This document shows positions 44,536 through 54,828 of a DNA stretch of 64,000 bases, piece after piece. The notes under the pieces are model-generated. The model made no database searches, was not told the DNA's origin, and was given only the letters and a program-made list of their open reading frames with translations. Numbering within the stretch: the first letter of the stretch is position 1; each line of letters opens with the position of its first letter. Both the position numbers and the translations under genes were made by a program. This stretch comes from Microbulbifer guangxiensis (GTDB taxonomy: Bacteria; Pseudomonadota; Gammaproteobacteria; Pseudomonadales; Cellvibrionaceae), in the NCBI RefSeq assembly GCF_021729075.1, contig NZ_JAJSAQ010000003.1:364435-428434 (forward strand). Reading direction: 5' to 3'.

Positions 44536-46794
44536 ATGAACGCGCAAGACAACAACATGCAGCAGGAGCGCTTACTTCAGGAGGAAGTGATAGACCTGCG
44601 CCAGTACTGGCGCATTGTGGACCGGTTCAAGTGGCGTATTGCCGCGCTGGCAGTGGCCGTGGCCATGCTGACGGCGATGGTGGTGTTCTCCATGACACCC
44701 CGCTACCAGGCCACCGCCACCCTGATGATCGAGGCTGAGCAGCCCAAGGCGCTCTCCATCGAGGAAGTGTACGGACTGGATTCCAGCCGCAAGGAATACT
44801 TCCTGACCCAGTTCGAGATTTTAAAATCGCGCACCATTGCCGAGCAGGTGGTGGCACGGCTGAACCTGACCGAGCACCCGCTGTTCGACCCGGACCAGAA
44901 AGAGCCTTCTTTTAAAGAGAAGGTGAAGGGCTGGCTGCCGTTCCTGGCTTCCAATGAGATCGTGAGCGAAGAGGAAGCACGCCAGCGTAAGCTGGAGAGC
45001 GTGACCGATGCGGTGAGTGCAAACCTGACCATTTCCCCGGTGCGTAACACCCAGCTGGTAAAGATCACGTTTGAATCTGAATCCCCCCAGCTGGCCGCCG
45101 AAATTGCCAATACCGTGGCGGCGGTCTTTATCGACAGCCACCTGGAAGCAAAGCTGGACATGACCCAGCAGGCCACCTCCTGGCTGAACGACCGCCTGGA
45201 AGACCTGCGGGTGAAGCTGGAAACGTCCGAAGCGCAACTGCAGGCGTTCCAGGAGTCCCAGGGCCTGGTGGATGTGGCCGGCGTACAGGGCCTGGCGGCG
45301 CAGGAACTGAATGAGATCACCACCCAGCTGATTGATGCCCGCAGGGACCTGAAGCAGGCGGAGAGCATCCACGCGCTGGTTCAGAGCCGCGGTACGGATA
45401 TCGATGCACTGGCGAGCCTGCCGGAAGTGCTCAACCACTCTGTGATTGCCAACATCAAGCAGGCTGAGACCGAGGCTTCGCGCAAGGTGTCCGAGCTGGC
45501 GCGCCGCTACGGGCCCAAGCACCCGAAAATGATCGCCGCCCGCGACGAGCTCGAATCCGTACAGGACAAGCTGCGCAGCGAAGTGCGCCAGCTGATCAGC
45601 GGTATCCAGAACGATTACCAGACCGCGCAGGCCGACGTACGTGCACTGGAGCGTGAGCTGGCGCAGGCGAAAGGCGAGTACCAGCAGATCTCCCGCAAGG
45701 AGACCCGCTACAACGAGCTGAAGCGGGAAGTGGAAGTGAACCGCCAGCTGTATAACGCCTTCCTGACCCGCTTCAAGGAGACCAGCGAGACCTCCGGTTT
45801 CGAGGCCGCCAACGCGCGCCTGATGGACCCGGCGGTATCCCCGCGTGAACCGGCCAAGCCGAAGAAGAAGCTGATTGTGGCCCTGGCACTGGTGGTGAGC
45901 GCCATGTTCGGCGTGATGCTGGCCTTCCTGATCGAGGCGCTGAACGACGGCATCCGCAACCCGGACGACGTGGAAAACAAACTGCGCCAGCGCATGATCG
46001 GCATGTTGCCCTGGGTGAAGCACGACAAGGACGAGCGCCTGAGCCTGGCCACCTTCTTCGACAGCAGCCACCACCAGTTTGCCGAGGCGGTACGCACGCT
46101 GCGTACCAGCCTGGTGCTCTCGCACCTCGAGACCCCGGCCAAGGTGATTTCCGTCACCTCGTCCGTACCAGGTGAGGGCAAGACTACCGTGGCGGAAAAC
46201 CTGGGCTTTGCCCTGGCGCAGATGGAAAAGGTGCTGCTGATCGACGCCGATATGCGCCGTCCTTCAGTCGGCAAGGACTTTGGCCTGCCGGTGTACCACC
46301 CGGGCCTGTCCAACCTGATCGCCGGCAGCAGTACCCTGGGCGAGTGTATCCACCACGACGAGAAGAGCGGCCTGGATGTGATGCCCGCCGGTGCGGTACC
46401 GCCGAATCCGCAGGAGATGCTGTCTTCCCCGCGCTTCACCAAGGCGCTGCAGGTGCTGATGGACAAGTACGACCGCGTGATCCTCGATACCGCGCCCGCG
46501 CAGGTAGTGAGCGATGCGCTGATCGTGTCCCGCGTGGCGGATTCCATGCTGTATGTGGTGAAAGCCGACAGCACCCGTCAGAAGATGGTCACCAACGGTA
46601 TCGGCCGCCTGCTGCAAGTAGGTGCGAAGGTGGACGGCGTGGTACTGAACCAGCTGGATACTTCCAACAAGGCCACTTACTACGGTGACTACTACGGCTA
46701 CGACGGCGAGTACGGCAGTTACAGTGCCACCGCAAAGCCGCAGGTTGCCAAGCCCACCGCCAAGGCCAGTGAGAAAGATCTGGAAGTGGCATGA
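44536..46794 (+). CDS. wzc: Polysaccharide co-polymerase / BY-kinase (Wzc-like)
   Basis: 752 residues. Wzz domain with TM1 (about 35-55) and TM2 (about 450-475, after PAVSPREPAKPKKK), separated by a long periplasmic coiled coil rich in Gln/Glu/Arg. The cytoplasmic kinase domain has Walker A SVPGEGKTTVAENLG, Walker A' LLIDADMRRP and Walker B VILDTAPA. A C-terminal tyrosine cluster (YYGDYYGYDGEYGSY) supplies the autophosphorylation sites. Cycles of phosphorylation with CpsB control chain length and export. Overlaps the phosphatase gene by 4 bp. Confidence 0.96.
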   Translation: MNAQDNNMQQERLLQEEVIDLRQYWRIVDRFKWRIAALAVAVAMLTAMVVFSMTPRYQATATLMIEAEQPKALSIEEVYGLDSSRKEYFLTQFEILKSRTIAEQVVARLNLTEHPLFDPDQKEPSFKEKVKGWLPFLASNEIVSEEEARQRKLESVTDAVSANLTISPVRNTQLVKITFESESPQLAAEIANTVAAVFIDSHLEAKLDMTQQATSWLNDRLEDLRVKLETSEAQLQAFQESQGLVDVAGVQGLAAQELNEITTQLIDARRDLKQAESIHALVQSRGTDIDALASLPEVLNHSVIANIKQAETEASRKVSELARRYGPKHPKMIAARDELESVQDKLRSEVRQLISGIQNDYQTAQADVRALERELAQAKGEYQQISRKETRYNELKREVEVNRQLYNAFLTRFKETSETSGFEAANARLMDPAVSPREPAKPKKKLIVALALVVSAMFGVMLAFLIEALNDGIRNPDDVENKLRQRMIGMLPWVKHDKDERLSLATFFDSSHHQFAEAVRTLRTSLVLSHLETPAKVISVTSSVPGEGKTTVAENLGFALAQMEKVLLIDADMRRPSVGKDFGLPVYHPGLSNLIAGSSTLGECIHHDEKSGLDVMPAGAVPPNPQEMLSSPRFTKALQVLMDKYDRVILDTAPAQVVSDALIVSRVADSMLYVVKADSTRQKMVTNGIGRLLQVGAKVDGVVLNQLDTSNKATYYGDYYGYDGEYGSYSATAKPQVAKPTAKASEKDLEVA

Positions 46795-47546
46795 TCGACC
46801 TGCACTGCCACCTGCTGCCGGGCATCGATGACGGTGCCCGGGATCTTGAGCAGGCGCTGCAACTGGCCCGCATGGCAGTGGATGACGGCATCACCCACTG
46901 CGTGGCCACCCCTCATATCCACCCCGGCCGCTGGGACAACACCCTCGCCAGCATCAGCGACACTTTCGCGGCTTTTAAAGCAAAGCTGGCGGAAGAGGGC
47001 ATTCCCCTGCAGCTGGGGATGGCGGCGGAGATCCGCCTTTCCGATGAGATCCTCTCCATGGTGGCCAGTGGTCAGGTGCCTTTCCTCGGCAAGTGGGAAG
47101 GTGACCGCGTGTTGCTGTTGGAACTCCCCCACAGCCATATTCCGCCCGGTACTGAGCAGCTGATCCGCTGGCTGCTGAAGCAGAACATCCGCCCGATGAT
47201 CGCCCACCCGGAGCGCAACAAAGACATTCTGCGGGACTTCAACAAGGTGCTGCCGCTGGCGCGGCTGGGCTGCCTGTTCCAGGTGACAGCCGGTGCAGTG
47301 GCCGGGGACTTTGGTGAGGGGCCGGAGCAGCGCGCGGCGGAATTGCTGAAAGAAGATCTGGTCACCATTCTGGCCACCGACGCCCACCACGAAGTCCGCC
47401 GCCCGCCGGTGCTGGACAAGGGCCGCCGTGCTGCCGAATCGATAGTGGGTGAATCCCGCGCGTGGGACCTGGTGCGCCATAACCCTAGTCGTATAGCCGC
47501 CGGGCATTTTGTGCTTGCCGGTGTGGAGACGCGCGATGCCAGCTGA
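46791..47546 (+). CDS. CpsB/CapC-type PHP tyrosine phosphatase
   Basis: 251 residues. PHP-domain metal sites: MIDLHCHLLPGIDDGARD, VATPHIHPGRW, EIRLSDEI, PHSHIPPG, AHPERNKDI and ATDAHHEVRRPP. This family (CpsB/YwqE) is a manganese-dependent protein tyrosine phosphatase acting on the C-terminal tyrosines of BY-kinases; here the partner is the Wzc-like kinase, whose stop overlaps its start (ATGA). Use of a PHP phosphatase rather than a Wzb-type low-molecular-weight one is less usual for proteobacteria but known. Confidence 0.93.
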   Translation: MIDLHCHLLPGIDDGARDLEQALQLARMAVDDGITHCVATPHIHPGRWDNTLASISDTFAAFKAKLAEEGIPLQLGMAAEIRLSDEILSMVASGQVPFLGKWEGDRVLLLELPHSHIPPGTEQLIRWLLKQNIRPMIAHPERNKDILRDFNKVLPLARLGCLFQVTAGAVAGDFGEGPEQRAAELLKEDLVTILATDAHHEVRRPPVLDKGRRAAESIVGESRAWDLVRHNPSRIAAGHFVLAGVETRDAS

Positions 47547-48282
47547 ACGCAAACGCCGCCGGCGCACGCCCTGGTATAAGAAGTGGTACCGGGATGTGAG
47601 CAGGCCCCGCCTGTTCGTCACCGGTGTATTGCTGCTGGTGCTGATCGGTCTCGCCTGGCGCGCCGGGTCCTGGGGTATGGCGCACCTGCAGGTGGTGGCC
47701 GTGGAGAATACCCTCAAGCGCTGGGGCGAGAACGGCAAGGTTTCTTCCGAGCCGGATCTCGAAATGGCCTTCGCCGCCATCGGCCGCGCCATTGCCCTGC
47801 ACGAAGACAACCCCTACCAGCTCTCCCTTAAAGCCCGTTTACTGGAATGGCGTGCCTATGGCTTGCAGGAAGGCGAGGGCAGGACCGCCGATTACCGCGC
47901 TGCACTCGCCCTGTACAAAGAAGCCGCCGCCCTGCGCCCGCTGTGGCCGGATACCTGGGCCGAGATGATCAATGTAAAGCTCAATTTGGGCGAGCTGGAC
48001 GAGGAGCTGCAGACATTGATGGAACGGGCCGACGAGATGGGGCCCTATATTCCCGCAGTGCACTCGGCCATCGTGCGCGCAGAGTACGCCCTCAAGCAGC
48101 AATACCCCTTCGAACAGCGCCCGCTACTGGAGCGCCACCTGTTACGCGGCCTCAACGACCACCGCAGCCGGCCGGAAATCCAGCGGCTGGTAGAGCAGTA
48201 CGCCCAGGAAGTCTCCGCCTGCCGCACCCTCGCCCTGGCGCCCGAGCCCAAGCCGGTCTTGAAGGTTTGTCGGGATAGCTGA
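47536..48282 (+). CDS. VpsP-like membrane-anchored polysaccharide biosynthesis protein
   Basis: 248 residues from ATG 47536 (GGAG 7 nt upstream), overlapping the phosphatase by 11 bp. A very basic N-terminus (RKRRRRTPWYKKWY), one membrane segment (about 28-46), then TPR-like helices in the periplasm (ALALYKEAAALRPLWPDTWAEM). Similar arrangement to VpsP of Vibrio exopolysaccharide operons, of unknown function. It closes the long operon; its last ~28 codons are repeated about 366 bp downstream. Confidence 0.75.
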   Translation: MPAERKRRRRTPWYKKWYRDVSRPRLFVTGVLLLVLIGLAWRAGSWGMAHLQVVAVENTLKRWGENGKVSSEPDLEMAFAAIGRAIALHEDNPYQLSLKARLLEWRAYGLQEGEGRTADYRAALALYKEAAALRPLWPDTWAEMINVKLNLGELDEELQTLMERADEMGPYIPAVHSAIVRAEYALKQQYPFEQRPLLERHLLRGLNDHRSRPEIQRLVEQYAQEVSACRTLALAPEPKPVLKVCRDS

Positions 48283-48445
48283 TCGTCATTTAGCCCCCAG
48301 CATTCGCTCACTCCATACGAGGCCCCACGTCTCTCCCTCCGCTCCACTGGATCCCGGCCTGCGCCGGGATGACGATGGTGGGAGTTGAGGACTTGTGTGG
48401 CTGGATATTCCCCTTATCGTCATACCGGCGCAGGCCGGTATCCAG
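48196..48445 (+). repeat. Direct duplication, copy A (vpsP tail + REP hairpins)
   Basis: From codon ~221 of the VpsP-like gene through its stop and two REP hairpins; repeated with an offset of 366 bp at 48562-48811 with only scattered differences. Confidence 0.85.
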
Positions 48446-49075
48446 GGGTGTGGGTCGCTCTTTAGTCGGGCTGGCCCTTCTGTCCTTAGACCGCCCCTTC
48501 TGTCGTCATACCGGCGAAGGCCGGTATCCAGGGTTGTGGTCTAGTCAGCGTGCTGGTGGTGCAATACGCCCGGAAAGTCTCCGCCTGCCGCACCCTCGCC
48601 CTGGCGCCCGAGCCGAAACCTTCGTTCGCGGTTTGTCGGGGTAGCTGATCGTCAGTTAGTCCCCAGCATTCGCTCACTCCGTACGAGGCCCCGCGTCTCT
48701 CACTCCGCTCCACTGGATCCCGGCCTGCGCCGGGATGACGATGGTGGGAGTTGAGGACTTGTGTGGCTGGATATTCCCCTTATCGTCATACCGGCGCAGG
48801 CCGGTATCCAGTGTTGGAATTCAGGCGGTGCCTCGTGGTTCTCTAATCTCCATGACCTAAGAAGTAGGTCATATAACCTCCAAAGTAGGTCTAAAGGCGC
48901 TAGAGATTCTTCCAGGCCCAGAGGGTACGGAACAGGTCAGGGGTGCTTTGCGGTAGCGTCGCTCAGTGGCTGGTGGACCCGGATCGTGTTTGGATGACGA
49001 CGGTGGTGGCTGGCGCGTGCTGTGGCCGGGGGATACCTCCTGTCGTCATACCGGCGCAGGCCGGTATCCAGAGTC
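48345..49075. repeat. REP-like hairpins in the vpsP-SLC13 intergenic region
   Basis: Palindromes at about 48350, 48420, 48505, 48717, 48786 and 49047. The rest of 48812-49250 shows no gene; an AAGTAGGTC pair lies at 48860 and 48883. Confidence 0.75.
48562..48811 (+). pseudogene. Duplicated 3' fragment of the VpsP-like gene, copy B
   Basis: Copy of the last ~28 codons of the VpsP-like gene, including the SACRTLALAPEP-encoding part, the stop and downstream hairpins. It has no start and differs most around the LKVCRDS-encoding end. Probably made by unequal recombination between REP elements. Confidence 0.7.
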
Positions 49076-49250
49076 CTCGGAGCCAACGGGCTGCAGCGTG
49101 GCCTGAACATGACGCATTGCTCATCTCAGGCAGCGGAATAACCTCAGAACCAAAACCACATTGGGCCGGTCTGGCAGTTTTGGCATAATTAGCCTCCGAC
49201 GCGAGAGCAAAAAATAACCACAGGGACGGCCGGACCGGCATTCGCGCTTT

Positions 49251-50978
49251 ATGACCATCACTCAGATTTTTGTAGCAGGGCTCTTTGCCCTGGTCATTGC
49301 CGCCCTGATTTTCAGTCGCGTGCGTCCGTCGCTGGTATTCGCTTCTGCTGCGGGTGTGTGCTTCCTTACCGGGCTGGTGCCAGTGGAGTCCGCGCTGCAA
49401 AAAGCGGTAAACCCGGGCCTGGTGACGCTGGTGGTCCTGATCCTGGTCTCCGTGGGGCTGGAAAAGGCGCGCTGGTTGCGCTCGGTCTCGGATGGCCTGA
49501 TCAACGGCTCCCTGAAAACCAGCCTGCTGAAACTCACCGGTGCCACGGCGCTGAGTTCTGCCTTCCTCAACAATACCGCCGTGGTTGCCGCCCTGGCCTC
49601 CAGCGTACGGGCACAGCGCCGCTACCCGGCGGCCAAGCTGCTTATGCCGCTGTCCTATGCCGCCATCCTCGGCGGCACCATGACGTTGATCGGCACTTCC
49701 ACCAACCTGATCGTGAACAGCTTCGTACTGGACCGGGGCATGCCGGGGCTGGACTTCTTTGCCTTCCTGCCCATCGGCGCTGCCATCGCGCTCGTTGGTC
49801 TGGTGGTGCTGTTTGTGAGCAACCGCTTACTGCCGGAGAAGGCGGTTGCCGACGAGCCGCTGACCGAGTACCTGCTGGAAGCGGAGGTGGTGGCGGACTC
49901 GCCGCTGGATGGCAAGACGGTGGAGGAGAACCAGCTGCGCCAGCTGGAGACCCTGTACCTGATTGAGATCGTGCGCCGGGGGCAGGTGATCAGCCCGGTG
50001 TCCCCGAGCGAAGTTCTGAGAAGCGGTGACAAGCTGATTTTCAGTGGCGATGTGCGGGACCTGGGGCGGCTGCAGGACATCGAGGGCCTGCGCCTGTTCG
50101 CGCTGGAAGACGAAGCGCTGAACATGGACCTGACCGAGGTGGTGATTACTCCCACCTCCAGCCTCATCGGCCAGAGCCTGAAAAGCGCCAAGTTCCGTAC
50201 CCGCTTCGATGCGGCGGTGGTGGCCATGCGCCGGGGAGGTGACCGGCTCTCTGGCAAGCTCGGTGAAATCGAGCTGCAGGCGGGGGATGCCCTGTTGCTG
50301 GCCGAGGGGCCGGACTTCAAGCATCACCTGAACATCAGCAAGAACTTCTACGTGATCAGTGGCAGTGAGGTACAGCGCCAGTTGCCGCGGCGGGATAACT
50401 GGCTGCTGGGGCTCGGCTTTGCCGGTGTCATTGCCGGCGCGGCAATGGGCTACTTCTCGCTGTTGAAGGGGCTGGTGATCCTGCTGGGCGCCATGATTGC
50501 CCTTGGCATTGTTTCCACCAGCGAATTGCAGCGGCGCTTCCCGTTCCAGATCTGGGCCATCATCGCCAGTGCACTGGTGCTGGCCGAGGCGTTTACCGGC
50601 AGCGGCCTGGCAGATGCCATGGCCAGCGGCTTCCGCCAGTCCCTGCAGGGTGCCGGGCCGTATGTGGCGCTGGTGGGGATCTTCCTGCTGACCCTGGCAC
50701 TGACGGAACTGATGACAAACAACGCAGCGGCGGCGCTGGCGTTTCCGCTGGCGTGGAGCCTGGCGGAGAGTTTCGGTGTCAGCTGGATGCCGTTCGTGAT
50801 GGCGGTGGCCTATGGTGCCAGCGCCAGTTTCCTCACGCCGTTCGGCTACCAGACCAACCTGATGGTGCAGAACCTGGGGGGGTACCATTTGCGTGATTTT
50901 GTGCGCGCGGGGTTACCGCTGACGATTTCCTACGCCATCACGGTGCTGTTGCTGTTGCCGGTGGTGTTTCCTTTCTAG
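49251..50978 (+). CDS. SLC13/DASS-type anion permease with two TrkA-C (RCK_C) domains
   Basis: 575 residues. About five to six membrane helices at the N-terminus, with SSAFLNNTAVVAAL and GGTMTLIGTSTNLIVNSF, the paired SNT-like hairpin motifs that bind Na+ and anion in the SLC13 family. Two TrkA_C-like soluble domains follow (about 205-290 and 295-375: SPLDGKTVEENQLRQ, LRSGDKLIFSGD; SLIGQSLKSAKFRT, GDALLLAEG). The C-terminal half repeats the membrane fold (TNNAAAALAFPLAW, TPFGYQTNLMV). Likely substrates are sulfate or carboxylates. It stands alone between repeat arrays; a link to polysaccharide sulfation is speculative. Confidence 0.9.
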   Translation: MTITQIFVAGLFALVIAALIFSRVRPSLVFASAAGVCFLTGLVPVESALQKAVNPGLVTLVVLILVSVGLEKARWLRSVSDGLINGSLKTSLLKLTGATALSSAFLNNTAVVAALASSVRAQRRYPAAKLLMPLSYAAILGGTMTLIGTSTNLIVNSFVLDRGMPGLDFFAFLPIGAAIALVGLVVLFVSNRLLPEKAVADEPLTEYLLEAEVVADSPLDGKTVEENQLRQLETLYLIEIVRRGQVISPVSPSEVLRSGDKLIFSGDVRDLGRLQDIEGLRLFALEDEALNMDLTEVVITPTSSLIGQSLKSAKFRTRFDAAVVAMRRGGDRLSGKLGEIELQAGDALLLAEGPDFKHHLNISKNFYVISGSEVQRQLPRRDNWLLGLGFAGVIAGAAMGYFSLLKGLVILLGAMIALGIVSTSELQRRFPFQIWAIIASALVLAEAFTGSGLADAMASGFRQSLQGAGPYVALVGIFLLTLALTELMTNNAAAALAFPLAWSLAESFGVSWMPFVMAVAYGASASFLTPFGYQTNLMVQNLGGYHLRDFVRAGLPLTISYAITVLLLLPVVFPF

Positions 50979-51003
50979 TTTGGCTTCTCAGGCCCACCGC
51001 TGG

Positions 51004-52070
51004 CGTCATGCCGGCGCAGGCCGGTATTCAGTCTGTCGTTTGAATCGGGCTGTTGCTGGACGTCACGTTCAGTGGCTTGTGGACCCCGGCCTGCGCCGGG
51101 GTGACGAGGGTGGGTATTACAACGCACAGTAGCCGGCTACCCCTCTTTCGTCATGCCGGCGCAGGCCGGCATCCAGTCCTGCGCTTTATGCGAAGTAATG
51201 CAGGTGTTCACACTCAGTGGTATGTGGACCCCGGATCGAGTCCGGGGTGACGACAGTGGGTGTCGGCGCGTGCTGTGGTCGGTTACACCTCTGTCGTCAT
51301 GCCGGCGCAGGCCGGCATCCAGTTTGTGGTTTGAATCGGCCTGTTGTGGTGCGTCGTGTTCCGTGGTTCCTGGACCCCGGCCTGCGCCGGGGTGACGACG
51401 GTGGGGGTTGGCGTGTGTCTGCGCGTACTGTGGTTGGTTACCCTTCTGTCGTCATGCCGGCGTAGGCCGGCATCCAGTCTGTCATTTGAATAGGCTTGCT
51501 GTAGTTCGTCGCGCTCAGTAGTTTGTGGACCCCGGCCTGCGCCGGGGTGACGGCGGTGGGTGTCGAGGTGCGCTGGGGTTGGTTATCCCTCTGTCGTCAT
51601 GCCGGCGCAGGCCGGCATCAAGGCTGTCGTTTGAATCGGACTGTTGTAGTGCGTCGCGTTCCGTGGGTTCCTGGACCCCGGCCTACGCCGGGGTGACGCA
51701 GGTGGGGGTTGGCGTGCGCGGTGGCCACGTGCCTCTCCATCGTCATGCCGGCGCAGGCCGGCATCCAGTTCTGCGCTTTAATCGAAGTGCTGCAGGTGCT
51801 CGCCCTCAGTGGTCATTGGACCCCGGATCGAGTCCGGGGTGACGACGGTGGGGGGTTGGCGTGTGTCGGTGTGTACTGTGGTTCGTTATCCCTCTCTCGT
51901 CATGCCGGCGTAGGCCGGCATCCCGTCTGTGGTTTGAATCGGCCTGCTGTGGTGTGTCGGGCTCCGTGGTTTGTGGAGCCCGGATCAAGTCCGGGATGAC
52001 GATGGTGGAGACAGCGCGCGCTGGGGTCGGTCTCCCCCTGTCGTCATACCGGCGCAGGCCGGTATCCAGT
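51004..52070. repeat. Higher-order tandem array of REP doublets
   Basis: Eight CGTCATGCCGGCG-type hairpins at 51004, 51149, 51295, 51450, 51595, 51741, 51898 and 52042, each followed after about 45 nt by an inverted CTGGACCCCGG-type hairpin. The monomer is 144-157 bp. Linkers match best four units apart (51004 with 51595, 51149 with 51741, 51295 with 51898), so the array looks like a four-monomer unit of about 595 bp duplicated once. No gene is supported. Confidence 0.85.
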
Positions 52071-52369
52071 TTTATTTCCCTGCACAATTTATTGCGATTT
52101 ATCGCTGAATCATCCCTTCTGGCACTCGTCACTCCCTGCCAAAGAATCATCTGACAATTCCGTCATAAAACTCTTCTTAATGCGGTCGTATGTCCCCTTT
52201 TTATAAATGAGGCATCCGTACCAACCTGACCTTGCCCGATCCGCAGGCGCGTTTCGTCGTCCGCAGCTATATAAATTCTTGTGCCGTGTGTCGCACCGCT
52301 GAAAAGGAAATCACCGGTCGGCGGCATTGCGAGTTGTGTCGGAGTTTTCGCCTGGGGTGGTGGTAATAG
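52071..52369. other. Leader region of wecB
   Basis: About 300 bp without a gene. It contains AT-rich stretches (TATATAAATTC near 52270) that could be part of a promoter, but no well-spaced -35/-10 pair is clear. Confidence 0.4.
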
Positions 52370-53503
52370 ATGAAGGTGTTAATGGTTTTTGGTACGCGCC
52401 CGGAGGCCATCAAGATGGCGCCGCTGGTGCGGACGCTGCGGCAGGATGACCGCTTTAGTGTCAGGGTTTGTGTTACCGGCCAGCACCGGGAGATGCTGGA
52501 CCAGGTGCTGGCGCTGTTTGAGATCGAGCCGGATTACGATCTGAACATCATGCAGAAGGGGCAGGACCTCTACCAGGTAACAGCCCGGGTTTTACTGGGA
52601 ATGCGGGAAGTGCTGGACGACTTCCTGCCCGACAAGGTGTTCGTCCACGGCGACACCACCACCACGCTGGCGGCGTCTCTTGCCGCTTACTACCGCCAGA
52701 TTCCTGTCGCCCATGTGGAAGCGGGACTGCGCACCGGCAATATCTACAGCCCCTGGCCGGAAGAGGCCAACCGCAGACTGACTGGCGCCATCGCCCAGCA
52801 TCATTTCGCGCCGACGGAGTTGTCGCGCGAAAACCTGGTCAATGAATCCGTCCCCGGTGACAGTATTCAGGTCACGGGTAATACCGTGGTGGATGCCCTG
52901 CTGGAAGTGGTGGAGCGCATTGAACAGTCGGAGACCCTGAGCCGCAAGCTGGCGGACCAGTTTCCTTTCCTCGACAAAGACAAGCGACTGGTACTGGTGA
53001 CAGGCCACCGCCGCGAGAGCTTCGGACAGGGCTTTGAAAACATCTGCGCCGCCATCCGTGAGATTGCCATGCGCGAGGATGTACAGGTGGTCTACCCGGT
53101 GCACCTGAATCCGCGGGTACGGGAGCCGGTGAACCGCTTGCTGTCGGACCTCGACAATGTGCACCTGATCGAACCGCTGACCTACCTCCCCTTCGTTTAC
53201 CTGATGAACCAGAGCTACCTGATCCTGACCGACTCCGGCGGTATCCAGGAGGAGGCGCCGTCGCTGGGCAAGCCAGTGGTGGTGATGCGGGATACCACCG
53301 AGCGCATGGAAGCGGTGGCTGCCGGTACCGTGAAGCTGGTGGGTACCGATGTGGAAAAAATCGTGGGCGCGGTGCGCTCACTGCTGGATGACGAGAATGA
53401 ATACCAGGCCATGAGCCGGGCCCACAATCCTTATGGCGATGGATTCGCCTGCGAAAAAATAGTGGAGGGAATACTCGCGGATGTCCACGAATACACAGTT
53501 TGA
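52370..53503 (+). CDS. wecB: UDP-N-acetylglucosamine 2-epimerase (non-hydrolysing)
   Basis: 377 residues, full length. Hallmarks: [69 protein letters not shown] and [30 protein letters not shown]. It converts UDP-GlcNAc to UDP-ManNAc in the cytoplasm; WecC, overlapping by 23 bp, oxidises the product. GGTGGTGG before the ATG serves as a Shine-Dalgarno. Confidence 0.97.
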   Translation: MKVLMVFGTRPEAIKMAPLVRTLRQDDRFSVRVCVTGQHREMLDQVLALFEIEPDYDLNIMQKGQDLYQVTARVLLGMREVLDDFLPDKVFVHGDTTTTLAASLAAYYRQIPVAHVEAGLRTGNIYSPWPEEANRRLTGAIAQHHFAPTELSRENLVNESVPGDSIQVTGNTVVDALLEVVERIEQSETLSRKLADQFPFLDKDKRLVLVTGHRRESFGQGFENICAAIREIAMREDVQVVYPVHLNPRVREPVNRLLSDLDNVHLIEPLTYLPFVYLMNQSYLILTDSGGIQEEAPSLGKPVVVMRDTTERMEAVAAGTVKLVGTDVEKIVGAVRSLLDDENEYQAMSRAHNPYGDGFACEKIVEGILADVHEYTV

Positions 53504-54749
53504 ACGAATCTCCGTCATCGGCCTCGGTTATATCGGGTTGCCGACGGCGGCGGTGTTTGCGTCCCGGGGGGTGGAAGTTGTCGGGGTCGATATCAACCAG
53601 CGCGCGGTGGAAACCATCAACGCCGGGCGCGTGCACATCGTCGAGCCGGACCTGGACATCGTGGTGCAGGCGGCGGTCAACACCGGCAAGCTGCGCGCCA
53701 CCCAGGTGCCCGAGGCCGCCGATGCCTTCCTGATTGCCGTGCCCACACCTTTCCGCCAATCGGAGCAGGGCAATTCACGGGAGCCGGATCTCTCGTATAT
53801 CCACGCGGCGGCGGAAACCATTGCGCCGTTGCTGCAAAAGGGCAACCTGGTGGTGCTGGAATCCACCTCGCCGGTGGGGACGACGGAGCAGCTGTCCCGC
53901 TGGCTGCAACAGGCGCGACCGGACCTGACGTTTCCCCATGATCGCGGCGACGCCGCCGATATCCGCGTTGCCCACTGCCCCGAGCGGGTGCTGCCGGGCA
54001 AGGTATTGCAGGAGCTGGTTTCCAATGACCGCATCATCGGCGGGCTGAGCCCGGCCTGCAGTCGTGCGGCCTTGGAACTCTACAGAGTGTTTGTGAAAGG
54101 CGAGTGCGTGGTCACCAACGCGCGCACGGCCGAGATGACCAAGCTCACCGAGAACGCCTTCCGCGACGTGAATATCGCCTTTGCCAATGAGCTGTCGATG
54201 ATCTGCGACCAGCTGAAAATCAATGTCTGGGACCTGATCCGCCTGGCCAACCGGCACCCGCGGGTGAACATCCTCAATCCCGGACCGGGTGTCGGCGGCC
54301 ACTGCATCGCCGTGGATCCCTGGTTCATCGTCAGCAGCTGCCCGGAACAGGCGCGACTGCTGAGCCTTGCCCGCACCGTCAATGACAGCAAGCCCGGCTA
54401 TGTCGTGGACAAGGTGCTGAAGGTGGCGGAGCAGTTCAAGGAGCCGATCATCGCCTGCCTCGGCCTGTCTTTTAAAGCAGATATCGACGACCTGCGCGAG
54501 AGCCCGGCCATGCGCATCGTGCAGAACCTGGCGGACCGGGGGGTAGGGGATGTGGTCGCGGTGGAACCCAACATCAAGGAGTTACCCGCCTGCCTTTCCG
54601 AACGCGGCGTACGGCTGGTGGGGCTGACGGCGGCACTGGAGAACGCCAATGTGGTGGTGGTGCTGGTGGACCACCGGGAATTCCGCAATCTGGATCCGTC
54701 ACTGTTCAGTGCCAAGGCGGCCATCGACACGCGCGGAGTATTCGCCTGA
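53481..54749 (+). CDS. wecC: UDP-N-acetyl-D-mannosamine dehydrogenase
   Basis: 422 residues. UDP-sugar dehydrogenase with N-terminal Rossmann [38 protein letters not shown], the catalytic-Lys segment [22 protein letters not shown] and the catalytic Cys in [17 protein letters not shown]-terminal domain [17 protein letters not shown]. It forms UDP-ManNAcA from the WecB product in two NAD-dependent oxidations. Confidence 0.96.
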   Translation: MSTNTQFERISVIGLGYIGLPTAAVFASRGVEVVGVDINQRAVETINAGRVHIVEPDLDIVVQAAVNTGKLRATQVPEAADAFLIAVPTPFRQSEQGNSREPDLSYIHAAAETIAPLLQKGNLVVLESTSPVGTTEQLSRWLQQARPDLTFPHDRGDAADIRVAHCPERVLPGKVLQELVSNDRIIGGLSPACSRAALELYRVFVKGECVVTNARTAEMTKLTENAFRDVNIAFANELSMICDQLKINVWDLIRLANRHPRVNILNPGPGVGGHCIAVDPWFIVSSCPEQARLLSLARTVNDSKPGYVVDKVLKVAEQFKEPIIACLGLSFKADIDDLRESPAMRIVQNLADRGVGDVVAVEPNIKELPACLSERGVRLVGLTAALENANVVVVLVDHREFRNLDPSLFSAKAAIDTRGVFA

Positions 54750-54828
54750 CCTGAAAATTCCGGACCGATAACGCCAGACAAAAAGCCCTGCAGGAAGCAA
54801 GCGATAATTTTAAGGAACGATTGCCCCC

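Noticed and set aside
51004..52070. Regular repeats suggesting a CRISPR array
   Set aside because: Repeats are palindromes in alternating orientation, the linkers are themselves repeated, and no cas genes are present.
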